Assembly (NCBI RefSeq): GCF_001591565.1
Contig: NZ_BCVD01000024.1
Span: 1-38,279, forward strand
Length of the DNA: 38,279 nucleotides
Reading direction: 5' to 3'
Source of the DNA: Priestia flexa NBRC 15715
Lineage (GTDB): Bacteria > Bacillota > Bacilli > Bacillales > Bacillaceae_H
The notes under the pieces are model-generated. The model searched no databases and was not told the DNA's origin. It worked only from the letters and a program-made list of their open reading frames with translations. Made by a program: the position numbers and the translations under genes. The stretch's first letter is position 1, and each line of letters starts with the position of its first letter. Positions 1 to 8,930 of this stretch are shown here, in pieces.

Positions 1-834
1 GGGGTCAGTCCCAAAAAAGAAAAAAAAGAGCCGGTTATTAAAGTAGAAGACTTAACGTACCAATTAAAAGATTCTCGTACTGGTGCATTAATGCGAGAAT
101 TTAAACCCGTTAATTTTGCTGATAAGGAAGTATATAATAAAGAGATAAAAGCACTTGCCTCCGAGTTAGCAAAAGGAATCGATACACCAATGCAAAGCAT
201 GAAGCTAGATGGAAATGGAGCATTAATTGGAGGCTCGAACCGGATTGTTTTAAAAGAAGACGAACTTGTAGCGAGTCTGCAAAATTTAAACACAAATCAA
301 TTAGAAATTACGGTTCCAATTTATGAAACACCACCAAACGTTTCTGTGCAAGCAGCAACAGGAGTAAGTGAAGTACCAATTGCTTCTTTCACTACGAAAT
401 TTCGCCCTAACGACACGGGGAGAAATCGAAATATCCAGCTCTCTGCTGAAGCTATTAACAACACTATTTTAGGACCTGGTGATTATTTCTCTTATAACAG
501 TGTTGTAGGGCCTCGTACGGTAGAACGCGGTTATCAGCAAGCTCCTGAAATCATCAACAAAGAACTAGTCATGGGGATTGGTGGAGGAATCTGTCAAACA
601 TCTTCCACGTTATTTAACGCAGTAGATAAAGCTGGAGTACAAATCGTTGCGCGTTCTCATCATTCAAAAGACGTAGGATATGTTCCTAAAGGAAGAGATG
701 CTACTGTTTCATGGAATGGACCTGATTTTAAATTTATGAACAATAAATCATATCCAATTATTATTAAGACGTATACAAACGTTGCAGGGGGAACGCTAAC
801 AGTTGAAGTTCGGACTGCACAGCGCTATCTGTAA
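1..834 (+). CDS. VanW-family surface protein, 5' end outside window
   Basis: The reading frame is open from the first base, so the gene begins left of the window; the first visible ATG, at 91, is internal. The C-terminal part carries the VanW core: a segment ending GPGDYFSYNSVVGPRT, then GIGGGICQTSSTLFNA, RSHHSKDVGYVPKGRDATVSW, and a closing beta-rich stretch. This is the typical arrangement of VanW/YoaR-like proteins of Gram-positives, which are usually exported and often carry a signal peptide and other domains N-terminally; those cannot be seen here. The function of VanW domains is unproven; a link to cell-wall or glycopeptide biology is by family association only. A strong hairpin follows the stop. 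It is the only sizeable plus-strand gene in the first 18 kb. Confidence 0.85.
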   Translation, partial: GVSPKKEKKEPVIKVEDLTYQLKDSRTGALMREFKPVNFADKEVYNKEIKALASELAKGIDTPMQSMKLDGNGALIGGSNRIVLKEDELVASLQNLNTNQLEITVPIYETPPNVSVQAATGVSEVPIASFTTKFRPNDTGRNRNIQLSAEAINNTILGPGDYFSYNSVVGPRTVERGYQQAPEIINKELVMGIGGGICQTSSTLFNAVDKAGVQIVARSHHSKDVGYVPKGRDATVSWNGPDFKFMNNKSYPIIIKTYTNVAGGTLTVEVRTAQRYL

Positions 835-843
835 ACAAAATTA

Positions 844-883
844 AACAAAACGCCGAAGCGGCTATTCGCTTCGGCGTTTTGTT
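844..883. terminator. Bidirectional terminator between convergent genes
   Basis: A perfect 17-bp inverted repeat (arms 844-860 and 867-883, six-base loop) has a GC-rich core, CGCCGAAGCG, and A/T flanks that give a T-tract in either direction. It lies between the VanW-family gene and the convergent acyl-CoA synthetase and should stop both. Confidence 0.92.
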
Positions 884-885
884 GC

Positions 886-2469
886 TTATTGAGTAACTTG
901 CTGTTCACGAGCACGGAGCTCAACGCGACGAATTTTACCTGAATTTGTTTTTGGTAAGTCAGATACAAATTCAATTAGTCGAGGATACTTATACGGTGCT
1001 GTTAATTGCTTAACATGATTTTGTAAGTCTTTAACTAACGATTCATCAGCAGTTAACGCAGGGTCAGTTAACACAACAAAGGCTTTGACTACGTTACCAC
1101 GATCCGGATCTGGACTTGCAACTACGGCGCATTCCTTGACAGCAGAGTGCTTAATCAAAGCATCTTCAACTTCAAAAGGTCCAATTGTATAGCCAGAGCT
1201 AATAATAATATCATCGCTGCGGCCTTGGAACCAATAGTAATTATCAGCATCTTTAGAAGCTCGGTCACCCGTTAGATAATAATTGCCACAAAACGCTTTT
1301 TTCGTACGCTCTTCGTCTTTGTAGTAATGTTTAAAAAGCGAAGGGAGGTCTTTACGAACCGCAATATCTCCAATTTCACCAGGGGCACATGGGTTGCCGT
1401 CTTCATCAACAATCTCAATAAATTCTTCAAGCATCGGTTTACCCATTGAACCAACCTTAACGTCTACATTTTTTAATGTTCCAATCAAAAGCGTGTTTTC
1501 TGTTTGGCCATATCCATCACGGACTTGAATACCAAAGTGTTGTTTAAACACGCTCATTACTTCTTCATTTAGCGGTTCACCAGCTGATACTGCGCTATGA
1601 ATATGAGATAAGTCAAAGGAATCTAAGTTTGCTGATTTTGCCATGAAGCGGTATTCTGTCGGCGTGCAGCATAACACATTCACTTGCTCATCTTGTAAAA
1701 TCGCTAAGTACTTCTCTGGTTCGAATCGGCCGTTATATACAATTCCTGTTGCTCCTTGACCTAAAACTGATAAAAATGGACTCCAAACCCATTTCTGCCA
1801 GCCTGGACCTGCTGTTGCCCAAACTATATCACCTTTTTTAATATCTAGCCATTCACGCGCTGCTAAACGTAGATGAGCGTATGCCCATCCGTGTGTATGA
1901 ACGACGCCTTTTGGATTGCCAGTTGTACCTGACGTGTAAGGCAAAAAGGCCGTATCGTCTCTATGAGTATCAGCGGCTTCAAACTGATCACTCGCTGCAT
2001 CCATAAGAGGCTCTAAGGATGTCCAAGAGTTCACAGCATCTCCCAAAACAATTTTATGCTTTAGAGAAGAAGGTAAGTCTGTTACTTGGTCTACTTCTTG
2101 ACAAAATGGAGAATATGAAATAATCGCTTTTGCTTGGGCATGGTGTAAACGATATTGGATATCTTTTGCTCGAAGCATTTCTGAAGAAGGAATAATGACA
2201 ATACCTGCTTTTAAACATGCTAAGTACATGACATATGAATCAATTAAGCGGGGCATGATGACTAAGACGTGATCGCCTTTTGTTAAACCTAGTTCTGTTA
2301 ATAAATTTGCGGCTTTATTTGCTCGTTTTAATAGATTATTATATGTAATTTCTTCTCGATGACCATCAGCATCTTGCCATTTGATCGCAAGGTGATCAGA
2401 TGCGTGTTTTTCAAATTCCTCCGTTAAATTATAGCGTTCTTTTGGAATTAGTTCTTCTAAACGAATCAT
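886..2469 (-). CDS. AMP-forming acyl-CoA synthetase (medium-chain ligase/YtcI-like)
   Basis: About 527 residues of the ANL adenylate-forming superfamily. It should activate a short- or medium-chain carboxylic acid to acyl-AMP and then acyl-CoA in the cytoplasm. Visible motifs are the P-loop-like TSGTTGNPKG near residue 180, the YGQTE motif, the LTGD motif, and the C-terminal PKTNSGKIRR with the catalytic lysine. The overall pattern resembles the medium-chain acyl-CoA ligases (ACSM type) and B. subtilis YtcI; the acid substrate cannot be told. An upstream in-frame GTG at 2475 is only 2 bases from the AGGAG, while the ATG at 2469 is 8 bases away, so 2469 is the better start. The gene stands alone, with inverted repeats in its promoter region suggesting a dedicated repressor. 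Confidence 0.93.
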   Translation of the reverse strand: MIRLEELIPKERYNLTEEFEKHASDHLAIKWQDADGHREEITYNNLLKRANKAANLLTELGLTKGDHVLVIMPRLIDSYVMYLACLKAGIVIIPSSEMLRAKDIQYRLHHAQAKAIISYSPFCQEVDQVTDLPSSLKHKIVLGDAVNSWTSLEPLMDAASDQFEAADTHRDDTAFLPYTSGTTGNPKGVVHTHGWAYAHLRLAAREWLDIKKGDIVWATAGPGWQKWVWSPFLSVLGQGATGIVYNGRFEPEKYLAILQDEQVNVLCCTPTEYRFMAKSANLDSFDLSHIHSAVSAGEPLNEEVMSVFKQHFGIQVRDGYGQTENTLLIGTLKNVDVKVGSMGKPMLEEFIEIVDEDGNPCAPGEIGDIAVRKDLPSLFKHYYKDEERTKKAFCGNYYLTGDRASKDADNYYWFQGRSDDIIISSGYTIGPFEVEDALIKHSAVKECAVVASPDPDRGNVVKAFVVLTDPALTADESLVKDLQNHVKQLTAPYKYPRLIEFVSDLPKTNSGKIRRVELRAREQQVTQ

Positions 2470-2499
2470 TGCCACGACTCCTTTTCTATAAAAAATGTC

Positions 2500-2562
2500 T
2501 ATAATGACAGTGCATCATTATAACCTCTATTATAATACTAACTATTAGTAGTTACTACTAAT
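2500..2562 (-). promoter_or_regulatory. Promoter region with two inverted repeats (putative operators)
   Basis: A TATAAT-type -10 lies at 2529-2534 (minus strand). Two perfect dyads flank it: TATAATGA-N7-TCATTATA at 2500-2522, between the -10 and the ATG, and ATTAGTAGT-N1-ACTACTAAT at 2544-2562, covering the expected -35 region, where no good TTGACA is visible. The placement fits repressor operators for the acyl-CoA synthetase. The regulator is not identifiable here, and neither dyad resembles the B. subtilis FadR operator as I know it. Confidence 0.5.
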
Positions 2563-2587
2563 TTGTTTATAGTAACCAAAAAAACAT

Positions 2588-2626
2588 AAAAATTCCCACC
2601 CTCAGCTGTGAGAAATGGGAATTTTT
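2588..2626. terminator. Terminator after the duplicated-domain gene
   Basis: Outer arms AAAAATTCCCA (2588-2598) and TGGGAATTTTT (2616-2626), with an inner CTCA/TGAG helix. T-rich flanks lie on both sides, so it could act in both directions. Its right arm overlaps the stop codon of the minus-strand gene that ends at 2625. Confidence 0.8.
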
Positions 2627-3323
2627 ATTTGGAGAATAGACTCCACTTCGTATGTATGGGAATTAATTCTTCTTCAGATTCATCCGCTTCATAAAGACCG
2701 CGTTCTTTTAAATATTCAACAAAATATAAATCTGCTTCTTTCCGTTCGTCATAAGGCTTAATCGAAAGTACAAAGCCTAACTTATGCTGCTCATCATTTT
2801 CAATTCCTGAGATATAGGCTTTTATATGGTGCTGTAAAAAGAGCTCCTTCGCAGGGATAATTAGTTCTTTTACAAATTTAGCTAGAAGCTGAAGCTCAAA
2901 TTCAAAAGTAAACTTTGAAATCTTTTCTAAATCTGCAAAGACAACGCCTATAAAGCTCGTGTTATGTATTTCATAATCCTTTGTTTTTTCATCCCAATCA
3001 ATATGACCAACTTCTTTTAAGTAATTAATAAAGTAGCCAATACCTTCACGACGCCCAAACGGTTGCTTAGATAACACAAGACCAATCTTTTTATATTTAG
3101 GTAAATAAACACAAGATAGAGCGGCTTCAACATTATGCTGTTGAAATAGCTGCGTCACACCTTGTAATAGTGCATCCAATACGTGGTGAGTGATCTTCAT
3201 CTGTTTACGTGAAAAGTGATATTCATTTGCAAGCAGCTCATTTGTATCTGCGAATGTTGCTCCGATAAAACCAGTATTAGAAAGGGTAGGGGGAAGCGGC
3301 TTTTTTCTTTTTCTATTGCTCAT
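2625..3323 (-). CDS. Unrecognised protein with two tandem copies of one domain
   Basis: A 232-residue protein with no signal peptide or membrane segment. It is built from two similar halves of about 100 residues. Each starts with a (G/S)FIG-x2-FAD motif, continues through an amphipathic helical stretch, and ends with (K)xxGxVLSxxP(F/Y)xxR(R/K)E followed by a YF-x2-YLKE segment. The first copy covers about residues 18-107 and the second about 121-212. The N-terminus is very basic (RKRKK) and the C-terminus acidic. I do not recognise the family and assign no function. The ATG is preceded by GGAG at good spacing. It is a single-gene unit, with terminator hairpins on both sides. Confidence 0.8.
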   Translation of the reverse strand: MSNRKRKKPLPPTLSNTGFIGATFADTNELLANEYHFSRKQMKITHHVLDALLQGVTQLFQQHNVEAALSCVYLPKYKKIGLVLSKQPFGRREGIGYFINYLKEVGHIDWDEKTKDYEIHNTSFIGVVFADLEKISKFTFEFELQLLAKFVKELIIPAKELFLQHHIKAYISGIENDEQHKLGFVLSIKPYDERKEADLYFVEYLKERGLYEADESEEELIPIHTKWSLFSK

Positions 3324-3471
3324 CTAACAAACACTCCTTGCAATTGATAAATCGAACATACGTTCTTATTAAATCATACGAGAAAAAGAACGAAAAGTAA
3401 AGGGGGGCAAGTAGATAAAAATAAAAAAGTAGCTATGTCTTACGAAGAAAGCGGGGGAGAGTAAACATAAA

Positions 3472-3499
3472 AAAACACAAACCAGTTGATTTGTGTTTT
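3472..3499 (-). terminator. Terminator after the 38-residue ORF
   Basis: A perfect 10-bp stem, AAAACACAAA / TTTGTGTTTT, with an 8-base loop. Read on the minus strand it ends in a run of seven Ts. It lies 23 bases past the stop of the small ORF at 3523-3639, which supports that ORF as a transcribed unit. Confidence 0.8.
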
Positions 3500-3522
3500 G
3501 AACATTTATTTTCTATATGGAT

Positions 3523-3639
3523 TTAGCGTACATCTGTTAAAGAAACTAAATCTTCATCGTCTACATCAATATCTACGTGACAATCCATTGTATGAATTGT
3601 TTTATCTTCATGGTTACCATAATAAATTGTAATATTCAC
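3523..3639 (-). CDS. Small acidic protein, 38 residues
   Basis: A short ORF starting with GTG, preceded by AAAGGAG eight bases upstream and followed by a T-tailed hairpin. The product begins MNITIYYGNHEDKTIHTMDC and ends in an aspartate/glutamate-rich, predicted beta-type tail (DIDVDDEDLVSLTDVR). It has one cysteine and no membrane segment. I do not recognise it. The ribosome binding site, terminator and biased composition argue that it is real. It stands alone on the minus strand, 58 bases downstream of a weaker small membrane ORF. Confidence 0.6.
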   Translation of the reverse strand: MNITIYYGNHEDKTIHTMDCHVDIDVDDEDLVSLTDVR

Positions 3640-3698
3640 AAGTATCGCTCCTTTAAAATCGGATGATTAAGCACCCAACATATGCCGATCTCTATTTG

Positions 3699-3899
3699 TT
3701 ATACATTATACCTCAATGTATACAAAACTACAACTGTAAATGTGATAACAGCAAGGCTAGAGATTGAAAACAAAGAAAAAACAAAGGGGCGATTTGTATA
3801 AAAATAAATAAAAGTGGATATAGTTACAATAAATACGGATGTTACACAAACTAAAATGAATATTAATCCAATATAGGAATAAAAAATCTTTAAACTCAA
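3699..3899 (-). CDS. Possible small two-helix membrane protein
   Basis: A 66-codon frame from a TTG. The product would be almost wholly hydrophobic, with two predicted membrane helices (about residues 7-32 and 37-60) joined by a short YTNRP turn. I see no Shine-Dalgarno sequence before the TTG, and the region is very AT-rich, which favours hydrophobic frames by chance. It may be real, a remnant, or spurious. Confidence 0.3.
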   Translation of the reverse strand: MSLKIFYSYIGLIFILVCVTSVFIVTISTFIYFYTNRPFVFSLFSISSLAVITFTVVVLYTLRYNV

Positions 3900-4392
<493 letters not shown>

Positions 4393-4890
4393 TTATTCTT
4401 TTTCACTAAACTCTAAAATATTTAAACCCTCAGATGCTTTTGGCGCTTCAAAGAATTTAGTAACATGAATAAACGTTTCTTTAGTGTCGAAAGCTGCTCT
4501 TTCAGGTTGTTCGTTACGTCTTTGTGCGATTTGGCGTAAACATTGCTCGTTATTTAAGTTGAGGAAAATTAGCTGATGATTTGCGTTGACTTCTGACGCG
4601 ATACTTAAAAGCCATTTTCGCTGTTTTTGAGTGTTTCCTGGAAAATCCATCACTACATCTGTACCAACACTTAGTATATTTTGGACATGCTTTTTCACTA
4701 ACGGTTTGAGCTGTGCTGAGAATTTTAGATAGTCATCAAATGATGCGATTTCATTCGGATATAAAGCTGAAAGCCATTCATCCTCGGATAACAGCACCGC
4801 ATGTTTTTCCGCAGCCAATTGCTTCGATTTAGTTGATTTTCCTGCTCCCATCTTTCCACAGAAAAAGTATAGATCTCCCAGGTTTTTCAT
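4393..4890 (-). CDS. P-loop kinase-like ATP-binding protein (AAA_33 type)
   Basis: A 165-residue protein with a Walker A motif near the N-terminus, FFCGKMGAGKST (about residues 9-20), and a predicted Walker B-like segment, VVMDFPGNT. A C-terminal helix, LRQIAQRRNEQPER, looks like the arginine-rich lid of small-molecule and nucleotide kinases. Proteins of this type (AAA_33, zeta-toxin/gluconate-kinase-like fold) phosphorylate small molecules or are of unknown substrate; the sequence does not say which. The GAGGGGG ribosome site is well placed. It is the last gene of a minus-strand run and lies 43 bases downstream of the P1 peptidase gene, so co-transcription with that gene is likely. Confidence 0.82.
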   Translation of the reverse strand: MKNLGDLYFFCGKMGAGKSTKSKQLAAEKHAVLLSEDEWLSALYPNEIASFDDYLKFSAQLKPLVKKHVQNILSVGTDVVMDFPGNTQKQRKWLLSIASEVNANHQLIFLNLNNEQCLRQIAQRRNEQPERAAFDTKETFIHVTKFFEAPKASEGLNILEFSEKE

Positions 4891-4933
4891 AGTTTATCCC
4901 CCTCTATAAACAACTGTACACACGTATTGGTTT

Positions 4934-6007
4934 TCAGTCTAACTGAATTCCGTAAATCTCTAATAGATTTTTTAATGCCGGTCGTTCATTGCCGCTTCTG
5001 CCAACAACATGAGTTGCTGTAATAAGTGAGTTTAAGACCGCTTCCTCAGTGGCTTCACCAGCGGCTCGAAATGCTAAATCGATATCTTCTTCATGAATAG
5101 CTGAAATTGAAAGGCAGGAAGACGTTTTATCATGAGGAATTTTATTTGCTGTTGAAAATCCAATGACGACTTCCCCGCTTCCTGTTGTAATAATAGATCC
5201 TGTACGTGATAAGCCCGTTACCGTTCGTTTTAAAATGCGATTGAGCTGTCTTTCCGTCACGGGTAAATCAGTAGCAAGAATAACGATTACAGAGCCTTTG
5301 TCTGGTATTTCTTCTAAAGAATGCATCGAGTTATAAAGCTGTGAGCCAACTGGCTGTCCGTTTATCGTTAAATCAGGTAATGAACCAAAATTAGTTAAGG
5401 TAAGGACACCGATTGTATATAGGCCATGAGTTAATTGGATTTGTCTAGATGACGTTCCGATTCCTCCTTTTAACGAATAGCAAACCATACCTCTACCTGC
5501 ACCGACAGAGCCTTCTTCGACTGTTTCTGAAGTGGTCTCTAAAGCTTTGAGTACATGTTTTTTCGTCACTGTCTTTGAACGAATATCGTTTAAAATCATA
5601 TCATTGCATTCACAGACAACAGGATTTATCGTTCCGGTTGTTCGTCCGATTTCTTCGTTCTGTTCTAACATATAATCAATGACCGCATCGGCTGCTGTCC
5701 CGATGCTTAGCGTGTTCGTTAAAACGATTGGAGATTCTAACGTTCCTAACTCATTTATTTGAATAGTTCCGATTGTTTTTCCGAATCCATTTATGACGTG
5801 ACTTGATGCAATGAGCTTTTCGCGGAAAATGTTCCCTTGGTGAGGTAAGATTGCTGTTACTCCTGTTTGCTGTTCATCTTCGCTAATAGTCACATGCCCG
5901 ACCGTAACGCCTTTAACATCCGTAATTGCGTTATATGCGCCGGTTTCTAATTTTCCAATCGTTACCCCGTAATCACGTAGCCTTTTTTGTTTCAAGCTCT
6001 CTCCCAC
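4934..6007 (-). CDS. P1-family aminopeptidase (DmpA/BapA-like)
   Basis: A 357-residue member of the self-processing P1 peptidase family (L-aminopeptidase/D-esterase, beta-aminopeptidases; Ntn-like DOM fold). The family is made as a precursor that cleaves itself before a serine or similar residue, which becomes the N-terminal nucleophile of the small subunit. Here the processing site is visible as TNFG|SLPDLTINGQPVG, which puts the nucleophile at about Ser209. Family motifs also seen are NAITDVKGVTVGH near the N-terminus, GAGRGM, and GGIGTSSR. No signal peptide is evident, so it is probably cytoplasmic; the substrate is unknown. The GTG at 6007 sits inside the AGGTGGGAG ribosome site, so the TTG at 5995 is a plausible true start. 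Confidence 0.9.
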   Translation of the reverse strand: MGESLKQKRLRDYGVTIGKLETGAYNAITDVKGVTVGHVTISEDEQQTGVTAILPHQGNIFREKLIASSHVINGFGKTIGTIQINELGTLESPIVLTNTLSIGTAADAVIDYMLEQNEEIGRTTGTINPVVCECNDMILNDIRSKTVTKKHVLKALETTSETVEEGSVGAGRGMVCYSLKGGIGTSSRQIQLTHGLYTIGVLTLTNFGSLPDLTINGQPVGSQLYNSMHSLEEIPDKGSVIVILATDLPVTERQLNRILKRTVTGLSRTGSIITTGSGEVVIGFSTANKIPHDKTSSCLSISAIHEEDIDLAFRAAGEATEEAVLNSLITATHVVGRSGNERPALKNLLEIYGIQLD

Positions 6008-6029
6008 CTCTGCTTCCTATTTGTTTTCA

Positions 6030-6326
6030 TCAATCAGCTGGATTAATTATGGCTAACACCTGATGGTCCTTCCATTCTCCTCTGATTTTAAGATTTTTCG
6101 TTGCAAGACCTTCTTGATGAAATCCTGCTTTTTCCAATACGCGTATCGACCCAACGTTATGAGGCTGAACTTCAGCTTGAATGCGATGTAAATTTAATTC
6201 AGTAAACGCATAGGTAACAAATAGCTTTGCTGCTTGAGTCATATAGCCTTTGCCGTTGTAGTCTTCATCTAAAAAATAGCCGATAATGGCGCTTTGTGAT
6301 GCTCCTCGCACGATTTTTCTTTTTTC
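6030..6326 (-). pseudogene. C-terminal remnant of a RimJ/RimL-type GNAT acetyltransferase
   Basis: About 95 codons encode the C-terminal half of a GNAT N-acetyltransferase: RGASQSAIIGYFLDEDYNGKGYMTQA holds the acetyl-CoA pyrophosphate-binding loop, followed by NLHRIQAEVQPHNVGSIRVLEKAGFHQEG. A whole enzyme of this type has about 175-185 residues; the first 80-90 are absent. Homology seems to begin right after the stop codon of pnkp (TAA, then codons for EKRKIVRGA), in the same frame. No ribosome binding site precedes the GTG at 6311, so translation is doubtful. The break suggests the RNA-repair operon, or a deletion beside it, replaced the 5' half. No matching N-terminal half lies upstream of hen1. 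Confidence 0.8.
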
Positions 6327-8930
6327 TTACAGTCTAGGGTCCGCAGGCTCCATTTCAAGAGCAAGCGTTCCAAGGGCACATTCATGAATTCGCTCGATCG
6401 AATCTTTGTTTACAAAGCGCGTAATACCTTCGATACCTAAAGCAAACTCCAGTAGCGCATGCTTTTGCTTTTTACCGGTATTCCGCTGTTTTAAACGATT
6501 GAGATTTTCAGGCATTAAATAATCCATTCCGTAGATAATATGGAGGTATTTACGTCCTCTCACCTTGATAGCAGGCTGTAAAAGCTTGCCTTTCTCATTT
6601 CTTGCGATAAACGTTTCCGGCTTCACCACAAAGCCTTCGTGTCCTTCTTCCGTAATGGATTCCCACCACTCAATCGCTTTGTTCATTGATTTCTCGTCAT
6701 GTACGACCATAAAGTCTGTTGAAATAAATAAATCCGATAATGAGCTAAACTCAGCGTTTCTTTCCATGTGCCACAGATGCGTTTTGTCAAAGAACGTTTC
6801 GCCGCTGTGAGCTAAGACGTGAAACGGGGCAATTTGAATGCCTTCTACTCCGTCAATGTTCCAGCAGTATTTTTGGAAAACTTCGTTGAAAATCTCAGCA
6901 TTTTTAAGCTTTAGATTGACTTCAGATAGCCACGTTTCAATGCTTTGATTATGCTTTAAGGCTTTTTTCAGCTTTTCACTTAATTTTCTGCGGTCTAATA
7001 GTGCAACTTCCGCTACGTGCGCGTATTGAGAGCTAATTAACTCTTTTGCTTTTAAGTTCCACGGCAAAATTTCAGCGTCAAGCAGAACAAAGTCTGTGTT
7101 GTATTTAGAGAAATAATTAGAACGCATTAGGTCTTCATTTAAAGTCGATAAAATCTGTTCCTCTACGTCTTTTGCAAAAAAGGAGCGTCCTGTACGCGTA
7201 TAAATGGTTCCTAGCGTTTCTCTGCCAACGTAATGAACAGCAGTTTCCTTATCTTTGAATAATAGCAGTACGCCGCGACTTCCCATGTGCTTTTTCTCGA
7301 CGACCATTGTTTGAACGCCATTTGACTGATAGTAATCAAACGCTTCTTTTGGGTGCTCAAGATATCCTTCCAGTACTGGAGGCTTTGGTGTGGGGCTCAT
7401 GGTTGGTGGAATATAAATAAGCTCTTCAATTGGAATCATGAAGTGAGAAACAGAATCAATTGCTGACTTGGCCGTTCCTTCAAGAACTTTAATATCTCCA
7501 TACGTGTCAGTTAGTACCGAATAGCCGTTAAGAAAGCGTGCAATATTCGGTGGATCCAACCTTTTTTTCTGCCACTGTGTGAGTGGGTTGTCCTCCGTTC
7601 CAGAGTAGTTTTCTTTTGCTTTTACAGAAACAAACTGTTTTTCTGGATACTGAAAAGCCGTCAGCGAGCCGCCAAATACGGCCCCTTGATCAATGTTAAC
7701 AGTATTGTTCACAACAAGCGGCTGAACTTTACAGTCATGTCCCCAAATGATGAGCTCTTTTGTGTGGTGATTTGTATACCAGTCTTTACGTATAGGCTTT
7801 CCGTTCTCATAAAATTCTTCAGAATCCCCGTATCGACAAAAGTCTGAGATGTGATAGGATTGCTTTCCGATATATTCATCCTTTATACCCGCATGCGTTA
7901 CTACAGCTACGCGAACATCATTTTTTGTCAGAATATAATGAGACGGCGCTTCTAGCAAAAAGTCTTTTAGCTCACGTTTTAAGGCTTCCGCTTTTTTAGT
8001 TCCGTGTTCTTCCTCATAGCGAGTAAACTCATCCGCAACCTTTTCATCTCCGTGCGACAACGTGACATTTCTCCCGCCTAACCATCTTGCAATTTTCCAA
8101 CCGTGGTTGCTGTCAATCATATACGCAAGATTAGCTTCTACATGCCGCTTGAAAAACAGCATGCTATCAAGAGAACGAGGCCCTCGACTCATCACGTCTC
8201 CAACGGATAGAAATTTACGTCCGTTTGGATGCGTGTAAAAGCCTTCTTCATTTGGCTCATAGCCAAGACGCTCAAGAAGCTGAATTAGCTCTTCATAGCA
8301 CGCGTGAATATCACCGATTACGTCTATTCCTGTTCCAACGTCAAGTTCAAGCTTATTTTTGGTGCGAACGACTTCTAATTCACTGATATCTTCTTTTGTT
8401 AATACGTACTGTTGACGAAAGCCTTCTCGTTTAATAGAACGCTTGCTTTTAGCAAATACCTGCGCTTGCTGTTTGACTCGCTTTTTACCACGTGGGAATT
8501 CTCTGTTTTCATCACGTTCAAGCAACGTTTCAGTTGGTACATCAAGCAAAAGTGCAATGCACGGTATGTGGTTCTTTTTCGCTAAGTCGATATATCTCTT
8601 ACGGTCGTCTTCATATAGATGCGTTGCGTCGACAATCGTTAATTTCCCCATTTTGGACCTAGTTTCAATGATGTATTCCATTGTTTCAAACGCTTTTTGG
8701 GAAATTGTTTGATATTCTTGCAACAACACGTCTGCCTCATCTTTTGGACGGCTTGTCCATTCAATAAAATCTGTATCTCCTACTAATAAGCGAAACTGAT
8801 CAGAGCTCACCGTTTCAGAAGGTTTGACATAGCCTTTTTTTATCCAGGACTCTAGCAACGTTGTTTTGCCGCTATTTGAGGGCCCCATTAAAAGTACAAT
8901 TCCTGCAGGAGGTAAAAATAATTTCTTCAA
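6327..8930 (-). CDS. pnkp: Pnkp: RNA 5' kinase, 2',3'-phosphatase and ligase
   Basis: An 867-residue, three-module RNA end-healing and sealing enzyme, close in length to the well-studied Clostridium thermocellum Pnkp. The N-terminal kinase has the Walker A motif GPSNSGKT (16-23). The central metallophosphoesterase has GDIHA (206-210, Asp207, His209), GDVMSRGP (244-251), NHG (275-277), THAG (345-348) and WGHD (396-399). The C-terminal adenylyltransferase has the KHMGSR motif, with Lys547 as the likely AMP acceptor. Bacterial Pnkp ligases cannot complete sealing without Hen1, encoded by the gene immediately upstream. The proposed start is TTG, within a TTGA overlap with the hen1 stop and preceded by GGGAG, so translation is probably coupled. 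All key residues seem intact. Confidence 0.96.
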   Translation of the reverse strand: MKKLFLPPAGIVLLMGPSNSGKTTLLESWIKKGYVKPSETVSSDQFRLLVGDTDFIEWTSRPKDEADVLLQEYQTISQKAFETMEYIIETRSKMGKLTIVDATHLYEDDRKRYIDLAKKNHIPCIALLLDVPTETLLERDENREFPRGKKRVKQQAQVFAKSKRSIKREGFRQQYVLTKEDISELEVVRTKNKLELDVGTGIDVIGDIHACYEELIQLLERLGYEPNEEGFYTHPNGRKFLSVGDVMSRGPRSLDSMLFFKRHVEANLAYMIDSNHGWKIARWLGGRNVTLSHGDEKVADEFTRYEEEHGTKKAEALKRELKDFLLEAPSHYILTKNDVRVAVVTHAGIKDEYIGKQSYHISDFCRYGDSEEFYENGKPIRKDWYTNHHTKELIIWGHDCKVQPLVVNNTVNIDQGAVFGGSLTAFQYPEKQFVSVKAKENYSGTEDNPLTQWQKKRLDPPNIARFLNGYSVLTDTYGDIKVLEGTAKSAIDSVSHFMIPIEELIYIPPTMSPTPKPPVLEGYLEHPKEAFDYYQSNGVQTMVVEKKHMGSRGVLLLFKDKETAVHYVGRETLGTIYTRTGRSFFAKDVEEQILSTLNEDLMRSNYFSKYNTDFVLLDAEILPWNLKAKELISSQYAHVAEVALLDRRKLSEKLKKALKHNQSIETWLSEVNLKLKNAEIFNEVFQKYCWNIDGVEGIQIAPFHVLAHSGETFFDKTHLWHMERNAEFSSLSDLFISTDFMVVHDEKSMNKAIEWWESITEEGHEGFVVKPETFIARNEKGKLLQPAIKVRGRKYLHIIYGMDYLMPENLNRLKQRNTGKKQKHALLEFALGIEGITRFVNKDSIERIHECALGTLALEMEPADPRL

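Noticed and set aside
1-12. GGGGTCAGTCCC, a REP-like imperfect dyad at the left edge
   Set aside because: It lies inside the open VanW reading frame and at the window edge; one copy without context does not show a repeat family.
3400-3465. A short plus-strand peptide frame ending in MSYEESGGE
   Set aside because: There is a G-rich ribosome-like site but no start codon at usable distance; too short to support.
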